Below the pieces are notes generated by a model that had not been told where the DNA came from, did not search any database, and was given only the letters and a program-made list of their open reading frames with translations. The position numbers and the translations under genes were made by a program. Below, one piece after another: positions 8,150 to 18,619 of a DNA stretch of 64,000 nucleotides (position 1 is the first letter of the stretch; the number at the start of each line of letters is the position of its first letter). The DNA lies in the NCBI GenBank assembly GCA_035652535.1, contig DASRDP010000112.1, forward strand, positions 41,969 to 105,968. Reading direction: 5' to 3'. Source of the DNA: Chloroflexota bacterium. Lineage in GTDB: Bacteria > Chloroflexota > UBA6077 > SHYK01.

Positions 8150-10065
8150 AGGAGCCGCTCACCCATCTCGAGCGCGCCCGTCGGCCAGAAGACCTCCGGG
8201 CGCGGTCGCCTCACGCCCGGCGCGCCAGCGACGGGCCGACACGTCAGCACCAGACCTCGCCAGCGGGCGGGGAGCGACTCGCGACCGTGTACGGCGCCCA
8301 GGAGCGCGCCCGCCACCGCCGCGTGCGCGCTGGCCGGGCCCGGCAGCCGGACGACCGATTCGATCCCCTCCTGAGCGCCCGGTGCGTGAAGGAGCTGATG
8401 GAAGGCGATTTGCAGGGCTGTTAGGGCGCTCGCTCGAGTGATCGCGCGGCCAGATGGCTGCTCGACCTCCGCGTTCCGGAGGGCGCCGCGAACCTCGGCC
8501 GTTTGGCACCCGCTTTCCGCCCAGTCTAGCGCGAAACGGTAGACGTCGCGTGCTGCCGCGCCGGTCGAAATCGCGTGAGCGATGGCAACAACGTACACCG
8601 CGCATGCGTCCTGACAAATAGGGTTTGGGTGGGTGAGGGCGCTATCCGCCCGCGCGATCGACGCGAGGTCGTCCGGCTCCATGGCGTGGCCGAAGATCCC
8701 CAGAGGGCTCGCGCGGGTCAGCGATCCGAACCCGGTGCTGGCCGCGTCGGCAGCCGCGCGGGCGGACGCCGCGACGCTCTCGACGCTGCCATCTCGATGA
8801 GCCGCGGCGATGCGGTAGCCGCCGTCCGCCGACCGCACGAGGAGTGGCAGGCTGATGTTCGGCGCTGCACGAAGCGCCGTCGCGGTGGCTCCTTCAATCC
8901 GAAATGGTTGCGACCGGAGCCAGTACGCGTACGCTCGCGCGGCCAGCTCGTCGTCGTACCGGCGGGCGCGATCGATGGTGTGAGCGAGGGTCAGCGCAAG
9001 CTCGGAGACGTCCGTCGGTTGCCCAGCCAGGGTTTGGAGCGGCCCGCCATCTCCCATCTCGACCGGACTCTCGGGGGGCCTGGCTGGCGCGGTTGACCCC
9101 GATGGGGATTCAACCAGACTTCCCAGCGCGTCCCCGATGAAGTGTCCGAGGAGACATCCCTGGGCGCGTCGCAGGGAGGCGGCGTCGCGCACGTGACGTC
9201 CGGGCGGAAGCGTGGGGAAAGGCGGCATCAGGCCGGTCGGGTCGTGGCGGTGACGGCGCGGCAGCATCTCGCGCCAGGGACGCGACAGGAGCTGCCGGAT
9301 CGGGCCCTGCGCGCCACCGAAGCAGCCGCGACAATGGCTTTCGCCCTCCGCCGTGTAGACCGCCGGAACACCGTGCTGATCGAACATGTCGGCGCCGTTT
9401 CCACGAAGAAGCGCCTGGCCGCCCGCGTAGTCCCAGTCGCCAGCGCCCTTCAGTCCTGTCCCGATCGCGGCGTCGCCGACCGCCGCGAGAGCGAGCCGAT
9501 AGGCGATGCTGGGCATGATCCGATAGCGCCCCGGAGCAAGAATCCGGCTGTTTACCAGCGCGTCGTTGTCGGCGTCGACCGAAACCAGGACGCAGTCGCC
9601 GTCGCGAATTCGCTCGTGCCATGCGGGCGGGGCGACGGGGGCGCCGTTTCGGGTGACGGGGCCGCACCCTTCGGCCCAGGCAATCAAGTCACCATCGTCA
9701 TCAGGCGCGCACGGCGCAAAGACGACGCCGAGGACTGGCTCTCGGTCGCGCAGGAGGGCGATGGAGACCGCGTTCCCTCGGTAGCCTTCGAGGTACGACC
9801 GTGTGCCGTCGTTGGGGTCAACGAGCCAGATGAAGCGTGGCGGTGGGTCAAGGTTGGCGCTCCCGGTCTCTTCGCCGCGATAGCCCCACTCCGGAAAGGC
9901 TGTGAGCAGTTTCCCCCGGATCAAGACTTCCGCTTCTTCGTCGACCTCAGCGTGATCGTCGTGTCCGCGCGCGCCCCCGGGCCGGTGAAAGTCCTCTCGG
10001 ATCAAGGACCCCGCGGCGACCGCGGCCTCGGTGGCCACGGCCAGCGCTCGGGCTATCTCATCCAT
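8122..10065 (-). CDS. Fusion: inositol-monophosphatase-family domain + ADP-ribosylglycohydrolase-like domain
   Basis: 647 aa. Residues 1 to about 265 are an IMPase-family phosphatase with its metal ligands in place: GEET near 64-67, DPNDGT at 83-88 and WDYAGG at 211-216. Residues about 300-647 resemble ADP-ribosylglycohydrolases (ARH/DraG fold): GCLLGHFIGDALG at 303-315, a helix with LTHPNP, and GALLGAVHG near the end. The ARH metal site looks lost. The usual T-D-D-T motif reads TDVS at 351-354, and the usual D-x-D-T before AGALLGA reads PASAH. So the phosphatase half is probably active while the C-terminal half may only bind a ligand. It overlaps modC by 8 bases and the phospholipase D-like gene by 28, suggesting translational coupling. 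Substrates are unknown; 3'-phosphonucleotides, inositol phosphates or ADP-ribose derivatives are possible. Confidence 0.8.
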   Translation of the reverse strand: MDEIARALAVATEAAVAAGSLIREDFHRPGGARGHDDHAEVDEEAEVLIRGKLLTAFPEWGYRGEETGSANLDPPPRFIWLVDPNDGTRSYLEGYRGNAVSIALLRDREPVLGVVFAPCAPDDDGDLIAWAEGCGPVTRNGAPVAPPAWHERIRDGDCVLVSVDADNDALVNSRILAPGRYRIMPSIAYRLALAAVGDAAIGTGLKGAGDWDYAGGQALLRGNGADMFDQHGVPAVYTAEGESHCRGCFGGAQGPIRQLLSRPWREMLPRRHRHDPTGLMPPFPTLPPGRHVRDAASLRRAQGCLLGHFIGDALGSLVESPSGSTAPARPPESPVEMGDGGPLQTLAGQPTDVSELALTLAHTIDRARRYDDELAARAYAYWLRSQPFRIEGATATALRAAPNISLPLLVRSADGGYRIAAAHRDGSVESVAASARAAADAASTGFGSLTRASPLGIFGHAMEPDDLASIARADSALTHPNPICQDACAVYVVAIAHAISTGAAARDVYRFALDWAESGCQTAEVRGALRNAEVEQPSGRAITRASALTALQIAFHQLLHAPGAQEGIESVVRLPGPASAHAAVAGALLGAVHGRESLPARWRGLVLTCRPVAGAPGVRRPRPEVFWPTGALEMGERLLWVGAADLA

Positions 10066-11206
10066 TCGATTCGTCGTCCGGAAGGACGAAAAGGTCCGCC
10101 GGTGGGAGGTGCAAGACGCATTCGGCTCCGTTCGCGAGCTTCAGAATGCGGAAGCGTTCCGCCGGGATCACCGCCTCAAATTCGATTCGCCCTTGGCCCG
10201 CGAGCGATGCCGATGCCTCGCAGAAGAGCGTGACGCTCGTTGCCCCCGGCACATGATCGAGCACGCGCGCGCGAATGCGATTCGGACGATCCGCGGTAGA
10301 TAGGTCCTCAACGACGATCGCCTCCGGCCGAATGCAGATGGACACGCTGGCCTGGAGCAGGCCGCCGGGGTCTTCCGCCGCCAGGATGCTGTCCGTTCCG
10401 GCGAGCTGCACGCGAAGACCGTGCCCGCGCTCGGGCTCATCGCAGGCTACTCCGCGCCCGTGCGGCTCGGCTCGCGCGACGAGGCGTGCTGGGAAGACGT
10501 TGGACGCGCCGGTCAGCCGAGCCACGCGGCCGGAGGCCGGGCGGCGGAAGATGTCATCGCGGCTCCCCACCTGGAGGACGGAGCCGCGATCATAGACGGC
10601 GATCTTGTCGGCCAGGGTGTACGCCTCGCCGAGATCGTGGCTGATAAAGATCGTCGTAACCGGAAACTGTCGGTGGATCGTTAGCAGGTCCCTGCGGAGC
10701 CGTGCCCGGAGCATCGAATCAAGGGCGGAAAAGGGCTCGTCGAGGAGCAGGACGCGCGGCTCGGTGATCAGTGCGCGCGCCAGGGCTACGCGCTGCTGCT
10801 GTCCCCCGGAGAGCTCGCGCGGGCGCCGACGCTCGTACCCGGCGAGATCGAGGCGCCCGAGCATGTCGCTGACGCGCGCCCGAGCACGGTCTGCCGGGAT
10901 CCCTGCGAGCCCATATGCGACGTTCTCCCCGACGCTCAAGTGTGGGAAGAGCCCGTAGTGTTGTGGGACATAGCCAACGTGCCGCTTTTGAATCGGGACG
11001 TCTATTCCGCGCGAGGCGTCGAAGACGGGCCGACCGTCGATCTTGATCGAGCCGGCATCCGGGGTAATGATGCCGGCGATCGATCTCACGGTGACGGACT
11101 TACCAGCGCCTGATGGGCCGAAGAGGACGATAAGCTCGTCGTCCGCCGAAAAGGCGGTCCGTAGCTCGAAGTCGCGGAGGCGCTTTTCAATTGCCACCTC
11201 TAACAC
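10058..11206 (-). CDS. modC: Molybdate-type ABC transporter ATP-binding protein
   Basis: 382 aa ATPase: Walker A GPSGAGKS near 30-37, Q-loop, signature LSGGQQQR near 133-140, Walker B LLLDEP and the switch histidine in FISHD. A C-terminal extension of about 140 residues fits the TOBE-type domain of ModC and other CUT1/sulfate-type ATPases. The frame stays open far upstream into modB, but that part is low-complexity shadow; the GTG chosen lies 22 bases after the modB stop and gives the normal VLEVAIEKRL opening. A second GTG three codons later is also possible. The gene order modA-modB-modC supports molybdate or tungstate as substrate. Confidence 0.85.
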   Translation of the reverse strand: MLEVAIEKRLRDFELRTAFSADDELIVLFGPSGAGKSVTVRSIAGIITPDAGSIKIDGRPVFDASRGIDVPIQKRHVGYVPQHYGLFPHLSVGENVAYGLAGIPADRARARVSDMLGRLDLAGYERRRPRELSGGQQQRVALARALITEPRVLLLDEPFSALDSMLRARLRRDLLTIHRQFPVTTIFISHDLGEAYTLADKIAVYDRGSVLQVGSRDDIFRRPASGRVARLTGASNVFPARLVARAEPHGRGVACDEPERGHGLRVQLAGTDSILAAEDPGGLLQASVSICIRPEAIVVEDLSTADRPNRIRARVLDHVPGATSVTLFCEASASLAGQGRIEFEAVIPAERFRILKLANGAECVLHLPPADLFVLPDDESNG

Positions 11207-11228
11207 GGCGCGCGCGCTCCGGTCGTGG

Positions 11229-12083
11229 TCATGGAACGGCCGACACGCGCGCGCGAGCGAGCGTCTTGAATCCCAGCAGGACGACGAAGGAGGCGACGAT
11301 GAGGATGCTGGCGAGGACCAGCGCGGCGGGCAGGTCGCGCTCCATGGCGACGTAGATGGCCAGGGGCATGGTCTGGGTGGTGCCGGGGAAATTGCCCGCG
11401 AACATGATGGTCGCGCCAAACTCGCCGAGGGCGCGCGCCCACGTCATGACCGCGCCGCCGAGCAGCGCTGGCATGGCGAGGGGCACGGTGACCCGGAGAA
11501 ACGTCCGCAGGGAAGACGCGCCGAGGCTGCCCGACACGTACTCCAGCTCCCGATCGACACCCTCGAAGCCAGTCTTGGCGGCGCGCACGTAAAAGGGAGC
11601 CGCCACGAATACCTCGGCCAGAACGACCGCGGCGGTGGTGAAGCCGACTTCGATGCCGAGTGCTCCGAGCCACCCGCCAAGCAGACCGCGCCGGCCGAAG
11701 GTCAGGAGCAGCGCCACGCCAGCCACGGCCGGCGGAAGCACCATGGGGAGGTCGACGAGTGTGTCGATCACGCCTCGCCCTGGGAATCGCCCGCGGGCGA
11801 GGAGGTACGCGAGCGGGGTTCCAAAAACGACCGAGGATGTGAGGGCAATGGTCGTGGTGAGGATGCTCAAGCGAAGGGCGCTCACCACGACGTCGTTCGC
11901 CAGATAGGGGCCCAGTTGGCCACTGGAGGCCGTGCGCCAGAGCACCACCAGGAGTGGAACGATCAGGAAGAGCATCAGGATCGCGCTGTAGAGCAGGACG
12001 AGGAGGGTTCCGCGCTGCGCCCAGAGTCTGCGCGCGGCCATCGCTTCCACGCGAGGGGACGCGGGAACGGTGACCGCCGTCAC
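11229..12083 (-). CDS. modB: Molybdate ABC transporter permease
   Basis: 284 aa integral membrane permease with about six hydrophobic helices. The conserved cytoplasmic EAA-type loop reads EYVSGSLGASSLRTFLRVTVPLAMPAL, shown here only as the region near 185-211, and ends with the GALGEFGATIMFAGNFPG segment typical of ModB/CysT permeases. It forms the membrane channel that pairs with the ModC ATPase and receives molybdate from ModA. It begins 9 bases after modA stops and is followed directly by modC. Confidence 0.88.
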   Translation of the reverse strand: MTAVTVPASPRVEAMAARRLWAQRGTLLVLLYSAILMLFLIVPLLVVLWRTASSGQLGPYLANDVVVSALRLSILTTTIALTSSVVFGTPLAYLLARGRFPGRGVIDTLVDLPMVLPPAVAGVALLLTFGRRGLLGGWLGALGIEVGFTTAAVVLAEVFVAAPFYVRAAKTGFEGVDRELEYVSGSLGASSLRTFLRVTVPLAMPALLGGAVMTWARALGEFGATIMFAGNFPGTTQTMPLAIYVAMERDLPAALVLASILIVASFVVLLGFKTLARARVSAVP

Positions 12084-12092
12084 GCGCTCGCC

Positions 12093-12992
12093 CTACTGGA
12101 CCGGCTGCAGACCCCAGCGAGCCAGCGTCTTCTGTCCGTCGTCCGAGAGCACGGATTCGACGAAGCGCTGCGCAACGTCCGGCCGGTGAGATCCCTGGAC
12201 CACCGCGATGGGATAGGTGGCCGTGACGTTGTCGGCAGGGGGGATCGCAATGACCTTCACCTGGGACGCAACCTGGGGCGTGATATCGGAAGTGTATACA
12301 ACCCCGGCATCCGCCTCGCCCAGCGTCACCTTCGCCAGAAGCGAGCGCACGTCCTCTTCGTGGGAACGGATGTTAGCGACGGCGTTTTTCGAGAACTCGG
12401 GGCCGTAAGTCGGATCTCTGCTGAGCTTGTCGAGCACCTGGAGGGTGTACGCGCCCACCGGTACCTGCGGGTTGGTCGCGACGAGGCGCACCCCGGGGCG
12501 TCCAAGATCATGGAGCGAGTCGATCTTCCCGGGATTGTCGGCGGGCAGGACGACGGCGAGCGAGTTGCGGGCAAAGGGCTGAGGCTCGCCCGCCACGATG
12601 CCCGACTTCACGGCGCTCGCCATCTGGACGTCGTCCGCGGAGGCGAATACGTCCGCGGCGGCGCCGTTTTCGATCTGGGTGCGTAGGCCGGACGAGGGAC
12701 CGAAGTTGAATACCACATGGGCGCCCGGGTTCTGCGCTTCGAAGTCGCGACCGATTTCTGTGAAGGCGTCGGTCAGCGACGCGGCGGCATATACGCGGAG
12801 CTCACCTTCGACGCCCGGGGACGCGTTGGCGGTCGCGGCGTTGCTCTTCGTGATCGGGGCCGCGGAGAGATTTGCTCGGTCGGCCTCGCAAGCCAACAAG
12901 AGGAGCCACGACAGAACGAGGGCACTGAACGGCACCGCGCGGCGAAGCGGGGCGCGCGGACATCTGGAGCCGACCAAGTCTGCATTTCCCAT
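12093..12992 (-). CDS. modA: Molybdate-binding lipoprotein
   Basis: 299 aa. A hydrophobic stretch ending in LLAC forms a lipobox, so the mature protein is anchored outside the membrane. Family landmarks are LRVYAAASLTDAF after the linker, FNFGPSSGLRTQIENGAAADVFASAD, and VVYTSDI near 215-225. ModA proteins bind the oxyanion through Ser and backbone amides in these segments; tungstate cannot be excluded. It is the first gene of a leftward unit with modB and modC. A consensus-like promoter lies just upstream, only about eight bases from the assigned ATG, so a start a few codons downstream is possible. Confidence 0.88.
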   Translation of the reverse strand: MGNADLVGSRCPRAPLRRAVPFSALVLSWLLLLACEADRANLSAAPITKSNAATANASPGVEGELRVYAAASLTDAFTEIGRDFEAQNPGAHVVFNFGPSSGLRTQIENGAAADVFASADDVQMASAVKSGIVAGEPQPFARNSLAVVLPADNPGKIDSLHDLGRPGVRLVATNPQVPVGAYTLQVLDKLSRDPTYGPEFSKNAVANIRSHEEDVRSLLAKVTLGEADAGVVYTSDITPQVASQVKVIAIPPADNVTATYPIAVVQGSHRPDVAQRFVESVLSDDGQKTLARWGLQPVQ

Positions 12993-13006
12993 TGTGCGCT
13001 GGCCAG

Positions 13007-13036
13007 ATGGTATGCGCCCTCTTGGCGCGCTGTCAA
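13007..13036 (-). promoter_or_regulatory. Promoter of modA with inverted repeat in the spacer
   Basis: Read on the minus strand: -35 TTGACA (complement of 13031-13036), an 18-base spacer, and -10 TACCAT (13007-13012). The spacer holds the perfect inverted repeat GCGCC-ctctt-GGCGC (13014-13028), well placed for a repressor to block polymerase. It does not look like the classical ModE site. The predicted leader is very short. Confidence 0.6.
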
Positions 13037-13126
13037 CTATCCTCGCGTCGGTGTTATGTATCCGAGATCAACGGGGCGACTGGGACGAGCGGGGCCGCGA
13101 AGCGGGTGCGCGCGTCGGCCAGATGC

Positions 13127-13132
13127 TATAGT
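13127..13132 (+). promoter_or_regulatory. Possible -10 element for the thiC transcript
   Basis: TATAGT about 40 bases upstream of the TPP riboswitch, in the right place to start the leader RNA. No good -35 hexamer is seen 17 bases upstream, so this is weak. The rest of the 13037-13164 stretch shows no gene. Confidence 0.35.
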
Positions 13133-13164
13133 TCGCGTAACGCAGGCACAACCACATATTTGAC

Positions 13165-16192
<3,028 letters not shown>

Positions 16193-16196
<4 letters not shown>

Positions 16197-17320
16197 GCCA
16201 GCACGCTCCGGATGAGCGAATCCAGCTGGGCTTCCTCGTCGACGTCACCAGCCACGCACCGCGGCTCGACATCGGCGCTCGGGGCGGGCCTCGGCGCCTC
16301 CATCGCGTCAGGCTCGGGATCCGACTGAGTACGGGCGAAGCCTGACGCGCTCTCCCAGGTGATCTGAGCATCGGGTGAGAGAAGATAGTCCAGATACACT
16401 CGCACAGCCTCGGGATGGGGGGCGTGCGTCAGCACGGACACAGCGCTCGGTCCAGCGGTTACGTAGCTATTCTCATCGAATGCATCGGGCGGGAGAACAT
16501 CGATCTGTCCGCCCTTGGCTCGCGCATCGGCGACCAGCTGATCGTCGACGCCAATCGCCACGGCGAGCGCGCCCTGTTCCAGCTCCTGCATCGCCTCGGA
16601 CGGACTCATGACAAGGGAAGCGCCCGTGGCAAACAGCTCGCGCAAGAAATCTGGGCCAAGCCCACCGGTGCGAGCCAGGAACGCCGCGGTCAAGCGCGCC
16701 TCTTCGTTGCGTCGAGGGTCCACGAATCCGACCAGCCCTCTCCACCGCGCATCCAGAAGCTGACGCCACGAGTGGATTTCTCCCGGGGGCGCCAGGGCCG
16801 GATTGTAGGCGATCGGCGCCTTCGCCGCCGACGCGAACACGAGGCACCCCGTGTCGACGTTTTCATCCGAAGCCTCATCGCGGCTACTGGCGTTGGGCCC
16901 CGTGAGATACGGACCGATGGGATCGGCGGCGCGGGCTGCGAGCAGCGCGCGCACGATGGCGCCCGGTGGCGCGACGACGAGATCTCCCCGCGGCTCTGAG
17001 GACTGTGCCCATCGACGGAGGTCCGCTGGGTCGACCGGACGATAATCGAGAGCGATCTCTGGGTATCGGCGGTGAAACCCATCGCTGAGCGCGGACCGGA
17101 GGGTGGCGCTTCGCGGACCAAGAATCATGATTTTGCCCTCTTGCTTCGCCGACGCGACGGTCTGGTCCCAGGTGCCGAGTTCGGCCCCGGCGTCGCGCGC
17201 GCCCAACGCCCCCGATGATGGATATGCCGGATAGGAAGGGCCCGAGCAAGCGGCCCCGATCGCCAGGCATGCGAGCGACGAGAGGAGCGCTGCCACCGAA
17301 CGTGCCCGCGGCGGCCACAA
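16193..17320 (-). CDS. ABC transporter solute-binding lipoprotein, family 1 (Fe3+/FbpA-like)
   Basis: 375 aa. The signal ends in a lipobox (GAAC, about residue 25). After it come a binding-protein opening W-D-Q-T-V-A-S-A-K-Q-E-G-K, the segment YNPALAPPGEIHSWRQLLD near 170-188 and RWRGLVGFVDPR, all typical of the family-1 group that includes ferric-iron and putrescine binders. Near its end the mature part has VRVYLDYLLSPDAQ, also typical. No permease or ATPase is adjacent. It is translationally coupled to cobT and lies 76 bases downstream of a double-cupredoxin gene. The ligand is unknown. Confidence 0.75.
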
Positions 17321-17396
17321 CCCAGGGTGCAGCGAGGAAATGCCCGAACCAATGAGGCGAGGGGCGCCTTGTGAGTCGGGGCCCTGGGCAACCCGG

Positions 17397-18536
17397 TCAG
17401 CGGCTCTGGACAGTGATGGTCCCCTTCATTCCGAGATCCTCGTGGAGCAGACAGCTGTAGCTGAAGGTGCCTGGCGTGTTGAACGTGAGCGCCCAGACCT
17501 TGTCGAGGGGCACCGTGATCCGTGGGTGCTCTCCGATGATGCCGGAGCTGTACAGGCTGCGACCATCGTAGATCGGATTGGTCGTTCTCTCCGCGCCCGG
17601 ACCAAACACGACTCGGGGCGCCGAGTCCGGATCGTGCATCGCCGCGAGCACCTCCGGTGGCAGTGGCTGTCCCGGAGCGGGGGGCGAGAGCACGGTCCCA
17701 TCCGGAAACTGGAGGACGAACAGATCGACGGATGAGCCGTCCGTCGGCCGGAACGTCACCGTATGCGGCTGTAGGTGATCGACGTACCAGACGACGGTGT
17801 CCCCTTGCGAGATGGTGAGATCGCCCGGGAGAAACGCCTGGATGTCGAGGTTGCCGTTGCGTGTATCCGTCCCAGCGCGGACGAACCACAGGTCGGTTCC
17901 TCGGCCACCCTCGATTCGCGTCGCGCTTCCGCGCTCCGCCAGAATCTCCGCCGCCTGGGTCTGGCGAATCGCGTCGATGGCAGTCGCCTGCGCATCGAGA
18001 GCCGCCTGAGTGGTGATCCCCGCCGATCCGGGCGGAACGACTTGGACTCGTCCCTTCATGTTTACGTGGAAGAGGCAGAGGAAATCATAGGTGCCCGGTC
18101 GCGCGAATGTGACCGCGAGCTGGGGCCCGTCCGTGGGCAGCTCGACATGGATGAAGGACCTCCCGTCCCACGGCCCATCGGGGACGGTGGGGAACACGAT
18201 CTGCGGGTTGAACATGCCGGGCAAGCTGGGATCCTCTTGGGGAATAAATACGTCTGGGATCGGACCATCGCCCGGGAAGGTAACCGTGTGGATCTCGTCA
18301 GACATGACCTTCCAGATCACGGTCGATCCGGTCGTGACCCGCACGGTATTGCCGCCAAGGGCGGGGTCGCCGATGAAGTCCTCTTCCGCGATCGGGCCCT
18401 GACCCTGGCCGGTGACGATCGTCAGGGGCTGCCCAGCCTGAGCCAGGGTCGTCGACTCCGTTGCTGTTGCGATCCCCGCGAGCGCCAGGCCGACCGCGGC
18501 CAGCGGGATCCCGAGAAACACAGCGATTCTGTGCAC
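17397..18536 (-). CDS. Secreted protein with two cupredoxin (plastocyanin-like) domains
   Basis: 379 aa with an N-terminal signal sequence (VHRIAVFLGIPLAAVGLALA, cleaved near ATA). Two tandem cupredoxin domains each carry the four type 1 copper ligands: H83, C154, H157, M160 in the first and H258, C362, H365, M370 in the second. The segment between them (about 172-212) is predicted helical. Such proteins carry electrons or store copper outside the membrane. The start is the GTG with AGGAGGG 5 bases upstream. A very long in-frame extension to 19916 runs antisense-in-frame through murJ and is not real. An extended -10 lies upstream. The function in this cell is unknown. Confidence 0.85.
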   Translation of the reverse strand: MHRIAVFLGIPLAAVGLALAGIATATESTTLAQAGQPLTIVTGQGQGPIAEEDFIGDPALGGNTVRVTTGSTVIWKVMSDEIHTVTFPGDGPIPDVFIPQEDPSLPGMFNPQIVFPTVPDGPWDGRSFIHVELPTDGPQLAVTFARPGTYDFLCLFHVNMKGRVQVVPPGSAGITTQAALDAQATAIDAIRQTQAAEILAERGSATRIEGGRGTDLWFVRAGTDTRNGNLDIQAFLPGDLTISQGDTVVWYVDHLQPHTVTFRPTDGSSVDLFVLQFPDGTVLSPPAPGQPLPPEVLAAMHDPDSAPRVVFGPGAERTTNPIYDGRSLYSSGIIGEHPRITVPLDKVWALTFNTPGTFSYSCLLHEDLGMKGTITVQSR

Positions 18537-18569
18537 TCGACCCTCCTGAAACGGTAGTGCGCGGGCCGC

Positions 18570-18578
18570 AGTATACCA
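18570..18578 (-). promoter_or_regulatory. Extended -10 promoter of the cupredoxin gene
   Basis: The minus strand reads TGGTATACT, an extended -10 (TGnTATAAT-like), about 34 bases before the GTG start. No matching -35 is seen, which is normal for extended -10 promoters. Confidence 0.45.
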
Positions 18579-18619
18579 ATCGACACGTGAGGCCATCTGT
18601 GCAGGCCTCCTGGCGCTCG

